DNA of 64,000 bases from the NCBI GenBank assembly GCA_944381575.1, contig CALWLS010000004.1, forward strand, positions 62,001 through 126,000, given 5' to 3'. The DNA is from an uncultured Lachnospiraceae bacterium (GTDB lineage: Bacteria; Bacillota; Clostridia; Lachnospirales; Lachnospiraceae). The position numbers and the translations under genes are program-made. Positions 36,779-45,754 of this stretch are shown here, piece after piece; the stretch's first letter is position 1; each line of letters starts with the position of its first letter. The notes under the pieces are model-generated. The model worked only from the letters and a program-made list of their open reading frames with translations, searched no databases and was not told the origin of the DNA.

Positions 36779-36861
36779 ATATTATATCCCTTTGCAGGCT
36801 TTACTACAAGTAAAGTTTTATTAAGGTTTTCTGACTTATTCTGTTAAATCCGTCAGACCTT

Positions 36862-38835
36862 TCAGTCAAGCTCCGCCTTTCCGGTATACAGCTCATAGTA
36901 GCGTCCTTTAAGCTCCAGGAGCTGTTCATGGGTGCCTCTTTCTATGATCTCCCCATGCTCCAGCACCATTATGGCGTTGGCGTCCCTTACGGTGGAAAGC
37001 CTGTGGGCTATGACGAAGGTGGTCCTGTCGTTCATAAGATGGTGCATGCCGTCGTCTATAAGACGTTCCGTCCTTGTATCTACCGAGGATGTGGCCTCGT
37101 CAAGGATCAGCACCGGAGCCTTTGATACCGCAGCCCTTGCTATATTTAACAGCTGCCTCTGTCCCTGGGACAGATTTGAGCCGTCGGCGTCTATATATGT
37201 ATTATAACCATCAGGAAGATGCCGGATAAAGGCATCCGCCGAAGCAGTCTTTGCCGCCTCTATCACCTCTTCATCCGTAGCGTCCAGCCTTCCGTAGCGT
37301 ATATTTTCCATGATGGTGCCGCTGAACAGATGAGATTCCTGAAGCACCATGGTCACATTTTTGCGCAGCTCGCTGCGGGAGTATTTCTTTATGTCTACCC
37401 CGTCTATTGTGATCGTTCCGCTTTGAATGTCATAAAATCTCGGTATCAGGTTCATCACCGTGGTCTTGCCGGCTCCAGTTGATCCTACAAAGGCGATCTT
37501 CTGGCCCGGATGAGCATAAAGGCTGATATTTTTAAGCACCGGCTTTCCTTCCGTATAGCCGAAATCCACATTTTCCATGACCACGTCGCCATGCATCGGA
37601 CGCGGGATATATGCGTCATCGGCATCCGGTTCCTCAGGAGACTCCTTAAGCACGCTCATGACTCTTTCTGCACCGGCGAGAGCTGAAAAGATGGCAGTGG
37701 TAGTCATGGCTATCTCATTTATGGGCCTTGCAAAATGCCTTGAATAGTTAAGGAAGACAGTGAGTCCTCCGATATCAAAGCCCCTCAATACCGCAAGCAG
37801 ACCTCCGAGGACCGCGGTAAGAGTATAATTGACCTGCGAGGAGCAGTTCATCACCGGCCCCATGATGCCGCCGTAAAACTGGGCTGCCACCTGATTCTTT
37901 TTAAGCCTTTCATTAAGGATATCAAATTCCTCTGAAGCTATTTCCTCATGATTAAATACCTTTATTACCTTCTGTCCGGTCACTGCTTCCTCAATATATC
38001 CGTTGAGCGCTCCCAGGGCCCTCTGCTGGCTTGCAAAAAATCCCGAGGATTTAATGGAAATATTTTTAACCAGCAAAAGTATCAGCGGCACTATCACCAC
38101 CGTAACAAGTGTCAGCACCCAGTTGGTATAAAGCATGAGTGAAAATGTGCCGGCAAGGGTAAGCATGGCCGTAAATACCGATATCAATGAGGATGAAAGC
38201 ATATTGCCCACGTTATCTATATCGTTCGTAAAACGGCTCATTATATCTCCGCGGGTATTGGTGTCGTAAAATTTTACCGGAAGCTTTTCCATGTGCTTAA
38301 ACAGATCCGTCCTCATGGATCTAAGACAGTTCTGTCCTATCCTTGTAAGCAGCCTGGACTGAAGGTATGTGGCAAGCACTCCGGCGAGATACACTCCCAG
38401 CATGCCGATAAGAGCCTTAAAAAGCCCCGCCGGATCTCCCCTTGATCCGTCCACCGGTACTATATAGGTATTGATTATTGGCCTAAGCATATACGAGGCG
38501 GCAAGGGTTGAGGCCGTTGAAATGATAACGCAGAAAAGTGCCGCCATAAGCCTCGGTTTTTCTTTAAAGACATAGCTTAAGATATATCCAAATGTCTTTT
38601 TTATATCCTTTGGCTTTGACCTGTCCCCGTGTCCGGCTCCGCCGTGGCGTCCTCCGGGGCCTCCAGGCCCGCGGCGCTTTGCATCCGCCACACGGCTGCC
38701 GTAACGACGCCCGAGAGACTCCTCCATGCGTTTTCTTCTTGCCATATCCCCTGCGGCTGCCGGAGCATGACCTGATTCCGATACCATGTTTTTACCAAGA
38801 GCCGTGTCTTTATTAAGAGTGGTATTTAAGCTCAT
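36862..38835 (-). CDS. ABC exporter subunit B (fused membrane and ATPase domains)
   Basis: A 657-residue half-transporter of the MsbA/LmrCD type. The first 80 residues are a polar, Gly/Arg-rich extension (RRGPGGPGGRHGGAGHG) of unknown role; six membrane helices follow with the coupling loop region DTNTRGDIMSRFTNDIDNV, then the ATPase: Walker A VGSTGAGKTT, Q-loop MVLQESHLFSGTI, signature NLSQGQRQLLNIARA, Walker B VLILDEATSSVDTRTE, H-loop IAHRLSTV. Signature LSQGQ and Walker B Glu are canonical. It overlaps the upstream partner by four bases; together they form a heterodimer. Substrate (drug, lipid or peptide) unknown. Confidence 0.92.
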   Translation of the reverse strand: MSLNTTLNKDTALGKNMVSESGHAPAAAGDMARRKRMEESLGRRYGSRVADAKRRGPGGPGGRHGGAGHGDRSKPKDIKKTFGYILSYVFKEKPRLMAALFCVIISTASTLAASYMLRPIINTYIVPVDGSRGDPAGLFKALIGMLGVYLAGVLATYLQSRLLTRIGQNCLRSMRTDLFKHMEKLPVKFYDTNTRGDIMSRFTNDIDNVGNMLSSSLISVFTAMLTLAGTFSLMLYTNWVLTLVTVVIVPLILLLVKNISIKSSGFFASQQRALGALNGYIEEAVTGQKVIKVFNHEEIASEEFDILNERLKKNQVAAQFYGGIMGPVMNCSSQVNYTLTAVLGGLLAVLRGFDIGGLTVFLNYSRHFARPINEIAMTTTAIFSALAGAERVMSVLKESPEEPDADDAYIPRPMHGDVVMENVDFGYTEGKPVLKNISLYAHPGQKIAFVGSTGAGKTTVMNLIPRFYDIQSGTITIDGVDIKKYSRSELRKNVTMVLQESHLFSGTIMENIRYGRLDATDEEVIEAAKTASADAFIRHLPDGYNTYIDADGSNLSQGQRQLLNIARAAVSKAPVLILDEATSSVDTRTERLIDDGMHHLMNDRTTFVIAHRLSTVRDANAIMVLEHGEIIERGTHEQLLELKGRYYELYTGKAELD

Positions 38836-40565
38836 GCCGACACCTCCTCTTTTTCCTTATCCACCTGGCTGTAATATATGGCCTTATATTCCTCGCATCT
38901 TGATATAAGCTCCTCATGAGTCCCTATATCCACGATGCTTCCGTCCTCCATGACAATTATCCTGTCAGCGTCCTTTACCGAGCTTACCCTCTGGGCTATT
39001 ATCAGCTTGGTCGTTCCTTTCAGCTCAGAGTTAAAGGCTTCGTTTATACGTCTCTCGGTAGCTGTGTCCACTGCCGAGGTAGAATCATCAAGTATAAGTA
39101 TCTTAGGCCTTTTAAGCAGCGCCCTCGCTATACACAGCCTCTGCTTCTGCCCTCCGGAAACATTGGAGCCGCCCTGCTCGATCATGTGTTCATAGCCTTC
39201 TTTGAACTCACTTACAAATCCGTCCGCCTGGGCGTAGGCCGCAAAGCGCCTTACCTCCTCATCATCGGCATCCTCATTTCCCCAGCGCAGGTTTTCATAG
39301 ACCGTACCCGCAAACAGGGTATTGTACTGCAGCACCATGCCGACACCTTCCCTTAGGTTTTTAAGAGAATAGTCCCTCACATCGGTCCCATCTACCAGTA
39401 CCTCGCCCTCAGTCACATCATAAAGCCTCGGAATAAGCTGCACCATGGAGGTCTTGCCGCAGCCGGTAGGTCCAAGTATGCCTATGGTTTCTCCCGGCTC
39501 AACCTTAAATGAGATATTTTTTAAAACATTGGTCTTTTTATATGCAAAGGCTACGTTTTTAAACTCTATGCTGCCCGACTCCACAAGCTTATCCCTGCTT
39601 GCGGCATTTTCATCATTTAACTCAGGCTCAAACTTAAGAAGCTCGGAAACACGGGCAAAGGAGGCCATGGAGCGCGAAGAGGTCAGTATGACCATGGCTA
39701 CCATCATAAGAGACATGAGTATCTGGGTGACATAGGTTATAAACGCCGTAAGATCCCCCACCGGCATATCTCCCGCTATTATCCTGTTTCCACCGAACCA
39801 GACCACCGCGCAGCTGGTAATGTTCATGAAGACCGTCATAATCGGCATGGTCATAATGACGATATTCATGGCCTTAAGAGTCTTATCCTTTAACTCATCG
39901 TTAAGCCCGGTGAATTTCTGAAGCTCATGGTCCTCCCTTACAAAGGACTTTACCACCCTGATATTTGTGAGGGTCTCCTTTATACCGTTATTAAGGTTAT
40001 CAAGAGCCGTCTGCATTTTCCCAAACAGCGGATATGCAGTGCTCATTATGAGAAATATGGAAATGCCCAAAAGCGGTATCACTATAAGCAGTATCATGGC
40101 AAGCTCACTGTTTAACCCGAGAGCCATGATAAAGCCTCCCACCAGCATGCCTGGCGCCCTTAAGGCCATACGCAGCGACATGGCTATCATGTTCTGGATC
40201 TGCTGCAGGTCGTTGGTAAGCCTTGTCACAAGGGAGCCCGTTGAAAATTCATCAAGATCCGCAAAGGAAAACCCCTGGATCTTTTTAAAAAGGTCGCTCC
40301 TTAAGTCCGCCGAAAAGCTCACGGAGGCCTTAGCCGCAAAATAAGCTCCGCCCATGCCGCCTATGACCATGACAAGACAGGCGCAGAGCATTACCCCTCC
40401 GATCTTGAATATATAGGCAACGTCCCTGTTTGCGACTCCGTTATTGATTATGAAGGACATCAGCCTCGGTATCCAGATCTCGCCGAAAACCTCGGTAAGC
40501 ATGAATATCGGCCCGAGGATGAAGTAAATAAGATATGGTTTGATGTATTTAATGTATTTTTTCAT
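38832..40565 (-). CDS. ABC exporter subunit A (fused membrane and ATPase domains)
   Basis: A 577-residue half-transporter, partner of the next gene. Six-helix domain with DLDEFSTGSLVTRLTNDLQQI, then Walker A LGPTGCGKTS, Q-loop MVLQYNTLFAGTV, signature NVSGGQKQRLCIARA. After the Walker B strand the sequence is ILILDDSTSAVDTATE: the catalytic Glu is Asp, as in the degenerate site of heterodimeric exporters such as TM287/288 and LmrCD. H-loop position reads IAQRVSSV, with Gln in place of His, again a degenerate-site feature. Start at ATG 40565 (MKKYIKYIKPY); no clear Shine-Dalgarno precedes it, and an in-frame TTG lies at 40592. Confidence 0.92.
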   Translation of the reverse strand: MKKYIKYIKPYLIYFILGPIFMLTEVFGEIWIPRLMSFIINNGVANRDVAYIFKIGGVMLCACLVMVIGGMGGAYFAAKASVSFSADLRSDLFKKIQGFSFADLDEFSTGSLVTRLTNDLQQIQNMIAMSLRMALRAPGMLVGGFIMALGLNSELAMILLIVIPLLGISIFLIMSTAYPLFGKMQTALDNLNNGIKETLTNIRVVKSFVREDHELQKFTGLNDELKDKTLKAMNIVIMTMPIMTVFMNITSCAVVWFGGNRIIAGDMPVGDLTAFITYVTQILMSLMMVAMVILTSSRSMASFARVSELLKFEPELNDENAASRDKLVESGSIEFKNVAFAYKKTNVLKNISFKVEPGETIGILGPTGCGKTSMVQLIPRLYDVTEGEVLVDGTDVRDYSLKNLREGVGMVLQYNTLFAGTVYENLRWGNEDADDEEVRRFAAYAQADGFVSEFKEGYEHMIEQGGSNVSGGQKQRLCIARALLKRPKILILDDSTSAVDTATERRINEAFNSELKGTTKLIIAQRVSSVKDADRIIVMEDGSIVDIGTHEELISRCEEYKAIYYSQVDKEKEEVSA

Positions 40566-40628
40566 TGAATCTGTAATATAGGCGTAAATCAAATATCGTG
40601 CCCATCAAATACTATGATTATGCGCTGC

Positions 40629-40994
40629 TCATATATCATTCAGGTCTATGCTAAGACCTTCAATGGCACCTGATCTTACAGACTCGCTAAACGAACATTT
40701 GCGAAGGTCATCTCCTGAAAAATCATAAATGATCACAGCTTTTTCAACTGGTTCTACTATCCAGTACTCCTTCACTCCGGATGAACGGTATTTGAACAGT
40801 TTGATCATATAGTCCATTTTCCGGCTGGCCGGTGACACAACCTCTATGATCCAATCGGGAGCTCCAACACAGCCTCTGTCATCAAGCTTTGATTCATCAC
40901 ACACGACAGTAATGTCTGGCTCGACGTAATTACTATCGTCTTTATTTAAAAATACGGCAAACGGAGCAATAAACGGCCTGCATTTACCTATTTT
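40629..40994 (-). pseudogene. Uma2-family (DUF820) protein, 5'-truncated
   Basis: C-terminal two-thirds of a Uma2 restriction-endonuclease-like protein. The open frame reads CRPFIAPFAVFLNKDD, VEPDITVVCDESKLDDRGC, GAPDWIIEVVSPASRKMD, then KYRSSGVKEYWIVEPVEKA; the conserved EPDI, the WIIEVVSP motif and Tyr/Trp pattern are intact. Upstream in frame is TAG TGA, and no suitable start or N-terminal part is present (about 60-80 residues missing compared with the usual 180-200). An ATG exists only inside (40904). Its broken 5' end lies at the transition to AT-rich DNA. Confidence 0.8.
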
Positions 40995-41274
40995 TCACTA
41001 AGGCATGTCAGCCGCACATAATTATCCTGCCTATGGCTGTAAGAATAAATTCAAAAGCTTTGTATCTCTATATGAACATACAAGTTTGATAGTTTTTGTT
41101 ATATTTCGAGATAAAACATGAAGATAATAATTCTATAATTCTTAAACTATCTGTAATTTAAATCTAAGATAATCCAATATTTTCTGACGTGTCAAATTTA
41201 TTTATAAGCCCGAATATCAGACAAACCCAAAAGTATCTACTCATAAATAACTATTCAATATGATATATACTTTT

Positions 41275-42282
41275 CTATGAATTGACATTCATTTCCAATA
41301 TAGTCATTATTTGGTCAATAACATTTGTCGCATATACACCAGCCGGCAAAATAAATTCTATATCAATCATATTTTTACCAGGATAAATATCATCTGGCTG
41401 AATTGAAGAAGATCGGTAAACCACTTCCAAATATGGTTGTCTAAAGCTTCTATTTTCAAAAACCTCGCCATTTTCATTATAACGATGCCAAATAATATAA
41501 CTCTCATTCAATGCCTCTCTGAGCATATCATTAATCCGCGATACATATATAAATTTTACGCCTTCCTTGTTAAATTGAATTTTCTCAACATCACTTTCTT
41601 CAATTAGCCTTATAATATTTCTATTCCAAATATACGCATCATATGCACTCAAAAAAAAGGTTTTTCTTCTTTCATCCATAAGACTTAAATATTTCTCTGG
41701 AGCATTTTCCCATTTTTTATAGATAAATTTATCTATATTTCCACTTCTGTACAAATATTTAAGCGCCATGACATAATTTTTAGTTAGTAAACACTCACCT
41801 ATTTTATGCGATATTTTTACAGAATTTGGCATGCCGAATCTTTGCGTGCCAAAATAATTAATTATAGGAAAACCATGTTTTTCTTTCTCACATATTAGTT
41901 CTGCTATACATAAATTTAAATTCCGTAAGCGAATTCTAAAAGAATTGCCTTGTAATTTTCCAATTTGCATAGGAACATTTGCGCTTCCAATATATTTTAA
42001 AGAAACATCCTGTATACCATTTGTTTTTTCAAAATTATCAATTTTTAATCCTTTAATTGCAATATATTGAGTTGTTATTGCATCTTCATCTTTTAACCCA
42101 GCATAAGATATATTACAAATATCTATAAACTTTTCTGCTGAAATCATATCAAGAACATCCATTGTTCTATAACCATTTTTTCTCAATAAATAATAATAAT
42201 ACTCTCCACCATCAAGGATTAAGTTAATAATTTCATTCACCCTAAAATCACTATTTAAAATTTTATAGTAATAATTCAACAT
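41275..42282 (-). CDS. TruD-family pseudouridine synthase homologue
   Basis: A 335-residue protein with all core motifs of TruD: SDFRVNEI near the N-terminus (family DFxVxE), AGLKDEDAITTQ with the presumed catalytic Asp at residue 65 (family GxKDxxAxTxQ), GKLQGNSFRIRLRN, and NYFGTQRFG (family NYFGxQRFG). The usual Arg after KD is Glu here. TruD isomerises a uridine in tRNA to pseudouridine; homologues PumJ (pseudouridimycin) and the malayamycin enzyme make free C-nucleosides. Being the last gene of a ten-gene biosynthetic operon, it is more likely a pathway enzyme than a tRNA modifier. In-frame starts exist at 42291 (GTG) and 42288; ATG 42282 is best spaced from GAAGAG. Confidence 0.85.
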   Translation of the reverse strand: MLNYYYKILNSDFRVNEIINLILDGGEYYYYLLRKNGYRTMDVLDMISAEKFIDICNISYAGLKDEDAITTQYIAIKGLKIDNFEKTNGIQDVSLKYIGSANVPMQIGKLQGNSFRIRLRNLNLCIAELICEKEKHGFPIINYFGTQRFGMPNSVKISHKIGECLLTKNYVMALKYLYRSGNIDKFIYKKWENAPEKYLSLMDERRKTFFLSAYDAYIWNRNIIRLIEESDVEKIQFNKEGVKFIYVSRINDMLREALNESYIIWHRYNENGEVFENRSFRQPYLEVVYRSSSIQPDDIYPGKNMIDIEFILPAGVYATNVIDQIMTILEMNVNS

Positions 42283-42287
42283 AGGCA

Positions 42288-43823
42288 TCACTCTTCTGAA
42301 TCTATTTGTTCTTTCAAATAAAATTCATATTTATTTATAATATTCGGCAAACTGATTTTGTTTAAACCATGACTTTCATAATTGCTCACCCAGACATCCT
42401 TTATCAAAACGTGATAAGTCGTTTCAATTCTTTTACATATAAATTTTATTATTGAATTTTGTATTGTGTTAGGATAATCAATATAGCAAACTACATAATT
42501 ATTCTGTTTAGGGTAATTAAATGTAAAGCATCTATTTACTACTATAGAATAATCTTTCAACATTCTAATAAAAGCTTCATTCAATGTATCTGCTGCAATT
42601 TTTAACCCATTATATGTAATAGTATTTACTATTCGACCCGTTATAAAAACTTTATTATCTTTAATAAATCCCATATCTCCATTGCAATAATATTTTTTTC
42701 CTTCTATAGTAATATATTCCAACTTAAAAAAAGCATTATATTTAAAATATCCTACAGCCATATACGGACTATCTATACCAATCAATCCTATTTCATTTCC
42801 TGTAACCCTACAAAGCTTATCATTAACAATAATTATCTCTGTATCCTCAAATACATTATTCCCTACAGAAACATATGTATTGCCATAGTTTTCACAAAAT
42901 GTGTTACCTATATATGGATCTTCCATACTAACTGATCCTTTTTCACTCATGCCATAAGAATTGACCAACGCCATTTTATTCATACCTAAACAGGTCATTC
43001 CATTTAACAATTTTTTAAATGTTTCTATGTTTATTTTTTCTCCTCCAAGACTCACACATATTAATGATGAAAGATCCCAATCTTTAGTTTTATTTTCAAT
43101 ACCTTGTATTATAGAACTAATAATTGCAGACGTATGTGTAACTTTTTCTATTGTTATAATCTTAAAGAGTATATCTGGATTTTCCTTTATATAACTTGTT
43201 TTGCAAAAAATTCCTTTTGCTCCAGAAATAATCGGCAATATAAAACCACTTACAAATCCATATATATGTGACAATGTTAAATATGACAAAAAAATAGAAT
43301 CTTTATTAACATGTTGAACTATTTTAATATGCTGAGCACTTCTTATTAGTCCTTCTATTGACAAACAATATGCTTTGGAATCTGCTGTTGTGCCTGATGA
43401 TAATTGAATAAAATCAAAATCACTCGTATTTATTTGCACAATCGACTCACAATCTTTGATAATTTGTATACCGTTCTTAGTATAAACCAAATCTATTGGT
43501 AGAGTTTTTTTCAATTTTAATAAGTCATCATTAATCTCATTACCAGAATCTATAGAAGTTCGCCTAATCAAAATCTTTAATTGACAACTAAATGCTGCAA
43601 TAATAAATCCTATCAACATTTCATCAAAATTGTGATAAATTATGCAAACTTTGCCAGCATATTTTGATAATTCATTAGTATATTTATCTATATATTTCAA
43701 TATTGCATAATTATTTAATGCAGATACTTTTCCTTCAGAATTGGCTGACAAAAAAATTGGAAATTTTCCATTCGTTTTTATTCGGTTTTTAATTGTACAT
43801 AATAGATATTTATTACAATCCAT
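42288..43823 (-). CDS. ANL-superfamily adenylate-forming enzyme (acyl/aminoacyl-CoA or ligase type)
   Basis: About 511 residues. Core motifs: the phosphate loop FIQLSSGTTADSKAYCLS, the A4-like ALVNSYGMSEKGSVS, GDMGFIKDNKVFITGR (A7/A8 hinge with Asp and Arg), and a C-terminal small domain. The A10 Lys is likely in HGLNKISLPN. These enzymes activate a carboxylate as acyl-AMP and pass it to CoA, a carrier or an amine. No carrier protein gene is nearby. The substrate-pocket residues were not interpreted. Frame opens at GTG 43847; ATG 43823 with AAGGTGA spaced eight bases is preferred. Part of the coupled island operon. Confidence 0.85.
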   Translation of the reverse strand: MDCNKYLLCTIKNRIKTNGKFPIFLSANSEGKVSALNNYAILKYIDKYTNELSKYAGKVCIIYHNFDEMLIGFIIAAFSCQLKILIRRTSIDSGNEINDDLLKLKKTLPIDLVYTKNGIQIIKDCESIVQINTSDFDFIQLSSGTTADSKAYCLSIEGLIRSAQHIKIVQHVNKDSIFLSYLTLSHIYGFVSGFILPIISGAKGIFCKTSYIKENPDILFKIITIEKVTHTSAIISSIIQGIENKTKDWDLSSLICVSLGGEKINIETFKKLLNGMTCLGMNKMALVNSYGMSEKGSVSMEDPYIGNTFCENYGNTYVSVGNNVFEDTEIIIVNDKLCRVTGNEIGLIGIDSPYMAVGYFKYNAFFKLEYITIEGKKYYCNGDMGFIKDNKVFITGRIVNTITYNGLKIAADTLNEAFIRMLKDYSIVVNRCFTFNYPKQNNYVVCYIDYPNTIQNSIIKFICKRIETTYHVLIKDVWVSNYESHGLNKISLPNIINKYEFYLKEQIDSEE

Positions 43824-43836
43824 TCGTTTTATCACC

Positions 43837-45750
43837 TTATTTAGCACAAATTAACTTGATATCGATTCCATTATTTCTATATATATCTGCTAACTCATCA
43901 CTTATTTTTTCATAAAAAAATCTTACATTAACATGATTTGGAATCAATACAGCTTCAAGCAGGTCTTTCTCAATAGTATAACTATCATAAAAGTTATTGC
44001 CATATAAACGGCCAGTACCATAATTATATATATTAAAATATGGAGATAATTGTTGAACTAATATTCTCTCATTTACTGCAAAACTTTCGACTACAGCAAT
44101 GCTATCAAACTGTTTAGAAAAATCTAAGTGATCAAATGTATAGTACAAAATCAATATGTCGCACATTGTCATTGCGTCCTTGATTAAAAAATCTATTTTA
44201 TCTTTACAGGAAAAATCTGTTAATACCACTACTCCAATAACACCTTTGAATAGCTCATATCTACCATTTATTAAATCTTTCAGTTTTTCTCTGGCTTTAA
44301 TAGCTACCGAATGCGTTGTTGAAAAAGATCGTAAAGCAAATATATTTTTATCATAAGTCCAATTCTCCTCTGACTCATTTAATAAATCTAATTCGTTATC
44401 TTCGAATATTTGTTTAAATAAATATTCAGCAATCAATCTATTTGCCAATGAATTGCAATGCACTGGATGATCAAAAAAGCGTACTTTTATCTCTTTATTC
44501 AAGTTGAGTGCATCATAAAGTTCATGTACATCTAAGTAATCCTCTTTAGGTAAATCATTAAAAAAATCTATTATAATAATAATGTCGTTTTTTTTCATAG
44601 GTGTTATGAGTGCTCCCATGATTGAATTAAGAACATTATTTCCATTCAATCCACCATGATTAATAACAGATACAGATTTATGCTTAGCTATACATATATT
44701 TTTAAAATATGCTGGGATTGTTTCATCATTGACAACTAACATGCCAAATACAATACATGGCCCAAAAAAATGTACTGTACATGATTCTCCCCTAAAAGAT
44801 AAAGTGCCTGGTATTTGTCTTTTCCCTTCTGAGACTTCTATCCCAAAGGTGTTGCAATCCCCTTGTATTATATCTATCCCGCTATCCCATCGAACAGACT
44901 CGCTTGCACCACGCATTGATACGAATTTTTTATCTTTATCTGATAAACAAAATTCTTCCAAGTATTCTTCATTATTTATCAAGTCGAGAAAAGAAAGTTT
45001 ATTATCAATTACTTTTTTTTCCTTCTCTGATAAATTACTAATATAATTGTAATTTGGTATTCTATACATTTTTAGTAAGAGACCGTAATTTTCCGTGTAG
45101 TCAACCAATCTATCAATAGCAATCTTTTCAATAATTGAATATATATCAATTTTATTATATTCCCCTATAATCTTACTGAGCAGTTTCTTTCCATATTTAT
45201 AATCCAACACATATTCTATTGACCCCGCTTTAACTTCTAATAAATCTTTAACAAATTCAAAATTCAATTCTTGAAAATGAGATTTTAGAAATTCATATAC
45301 ATGTTCATCTGCAAATACTGTGATAGTGCTATTGCTATACTGATTAAGTTGTTTTCTAACATCTTGAGCAAAAAGATTCATAAACCTTAATGCAAAAAGT
45401 TCACGTTCAATACAGTGTAGCAATTCTGGTTCTTTCATTAAGTTGATCTCATATTGAAATTCGTTATCATCTATAACAACTATCCTGCTTAATTCATTAT
45501 GAGCCGTAATATATTTATCTATTCCAATTTGCTCTATATATTTTTTTTCAACAACATAGCTTCTTGGTTTTTTATGCAAACCATGTTTTATAAAATCATG
45601 ATAACTAATAGCATCCGTGAATACATTATTATCTATAATGTATAAATATTCATATCCATATCTTGCAAAATGTTCTACAGCAAACAATATGTCAATACTT
45701 TTATTATTTATACTATGTATTTGTAATCTACTCCTAATTTGATATTGCAT
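43837..45750 (-). CDS. CBS-like / SGNH-like / nucleotidyltransferase-like protein, paralogue 2
   Basis: A 637-residue soluble protein, paralogous to the gene at 49770-51701 along its whole length. Residues about 1-120 resemble a CBS-like sensor (FARYGYEYLYIIDNNVFTD). The middle carries an SGNH-hydrolase-like fold with FFGPCIVFGMLV where GDSxT usually stands, INHGGLNGNNVLNSIM (block with Gly/Asn), and FFDHPVHCNSLANRLIAEYL, the D-x-x-H catalytic pair. The C-terminal 170 residues (GVVVLTDFSCKDKIDFLIKD) recall the cytidylyltransferase fold of citrate-lyase ligase, but its HxGH motif is absent. Frame opens at TTG 45765; ATG 45750 aligns with the paralogue. Function unknown; may activate or transfer an acyl or sugar group. 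Confidence 0.7.
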   Translation of the reverse strand: MQYQIRSRLQIHSINNKSIDILFAVEHFARYGYEYLYIIDNNVFTDAISYHDFIKHGLHKKPRSYVVEKKYIEQIGIDKYITAHNELSRIVVIDDNEFQYEINLMKEPELLHCIERELFALRFMNLFAQDVRKQLNQYSNSTITVFADEHVYEFLKSHFQELNFEFVKDLLEVKAGSIEYVLDYKYGKKLLSKIIGEYNKIDIYSIIEKIAIDRLVDYTENYGLLLKMYRIPNYNYISNLSEKEKKVIDNKLSFLDLINNEEYLEEFCLSDKDKKFVSMRGASESVRWDSGIDIIQGDCNTFGIEVSEGKRQIPGTLSFRGESCTVHFFGPCIVFGMLVVNDETIPAYFKNICIAKHKSVSVINHGGLNGNNVLNSIMGALITPMKKNDIIIIIDFFNDLPKEDYLDVHELYDALNLNKEIKVRFFDHPVHCNSLANRLIAEYLFKQIFEDNELDLLNESEENWTYDKNIFALRSFSTTHSVAIKAREKLKDLINGRYELFKGVIGVVVLTDFSCKDKIDFLIKDAMTMCDILILYYTFDHLDFSKQFDSIAVVESFAVNERILVQQLSPYFNIYNYGTGRLYGNNFYDSYTIEKDLLEAVLIPNHVNVRFFYEKISDELADIYRNNGIDIKLICAK

Positions 45751-45754
45751 AGTA

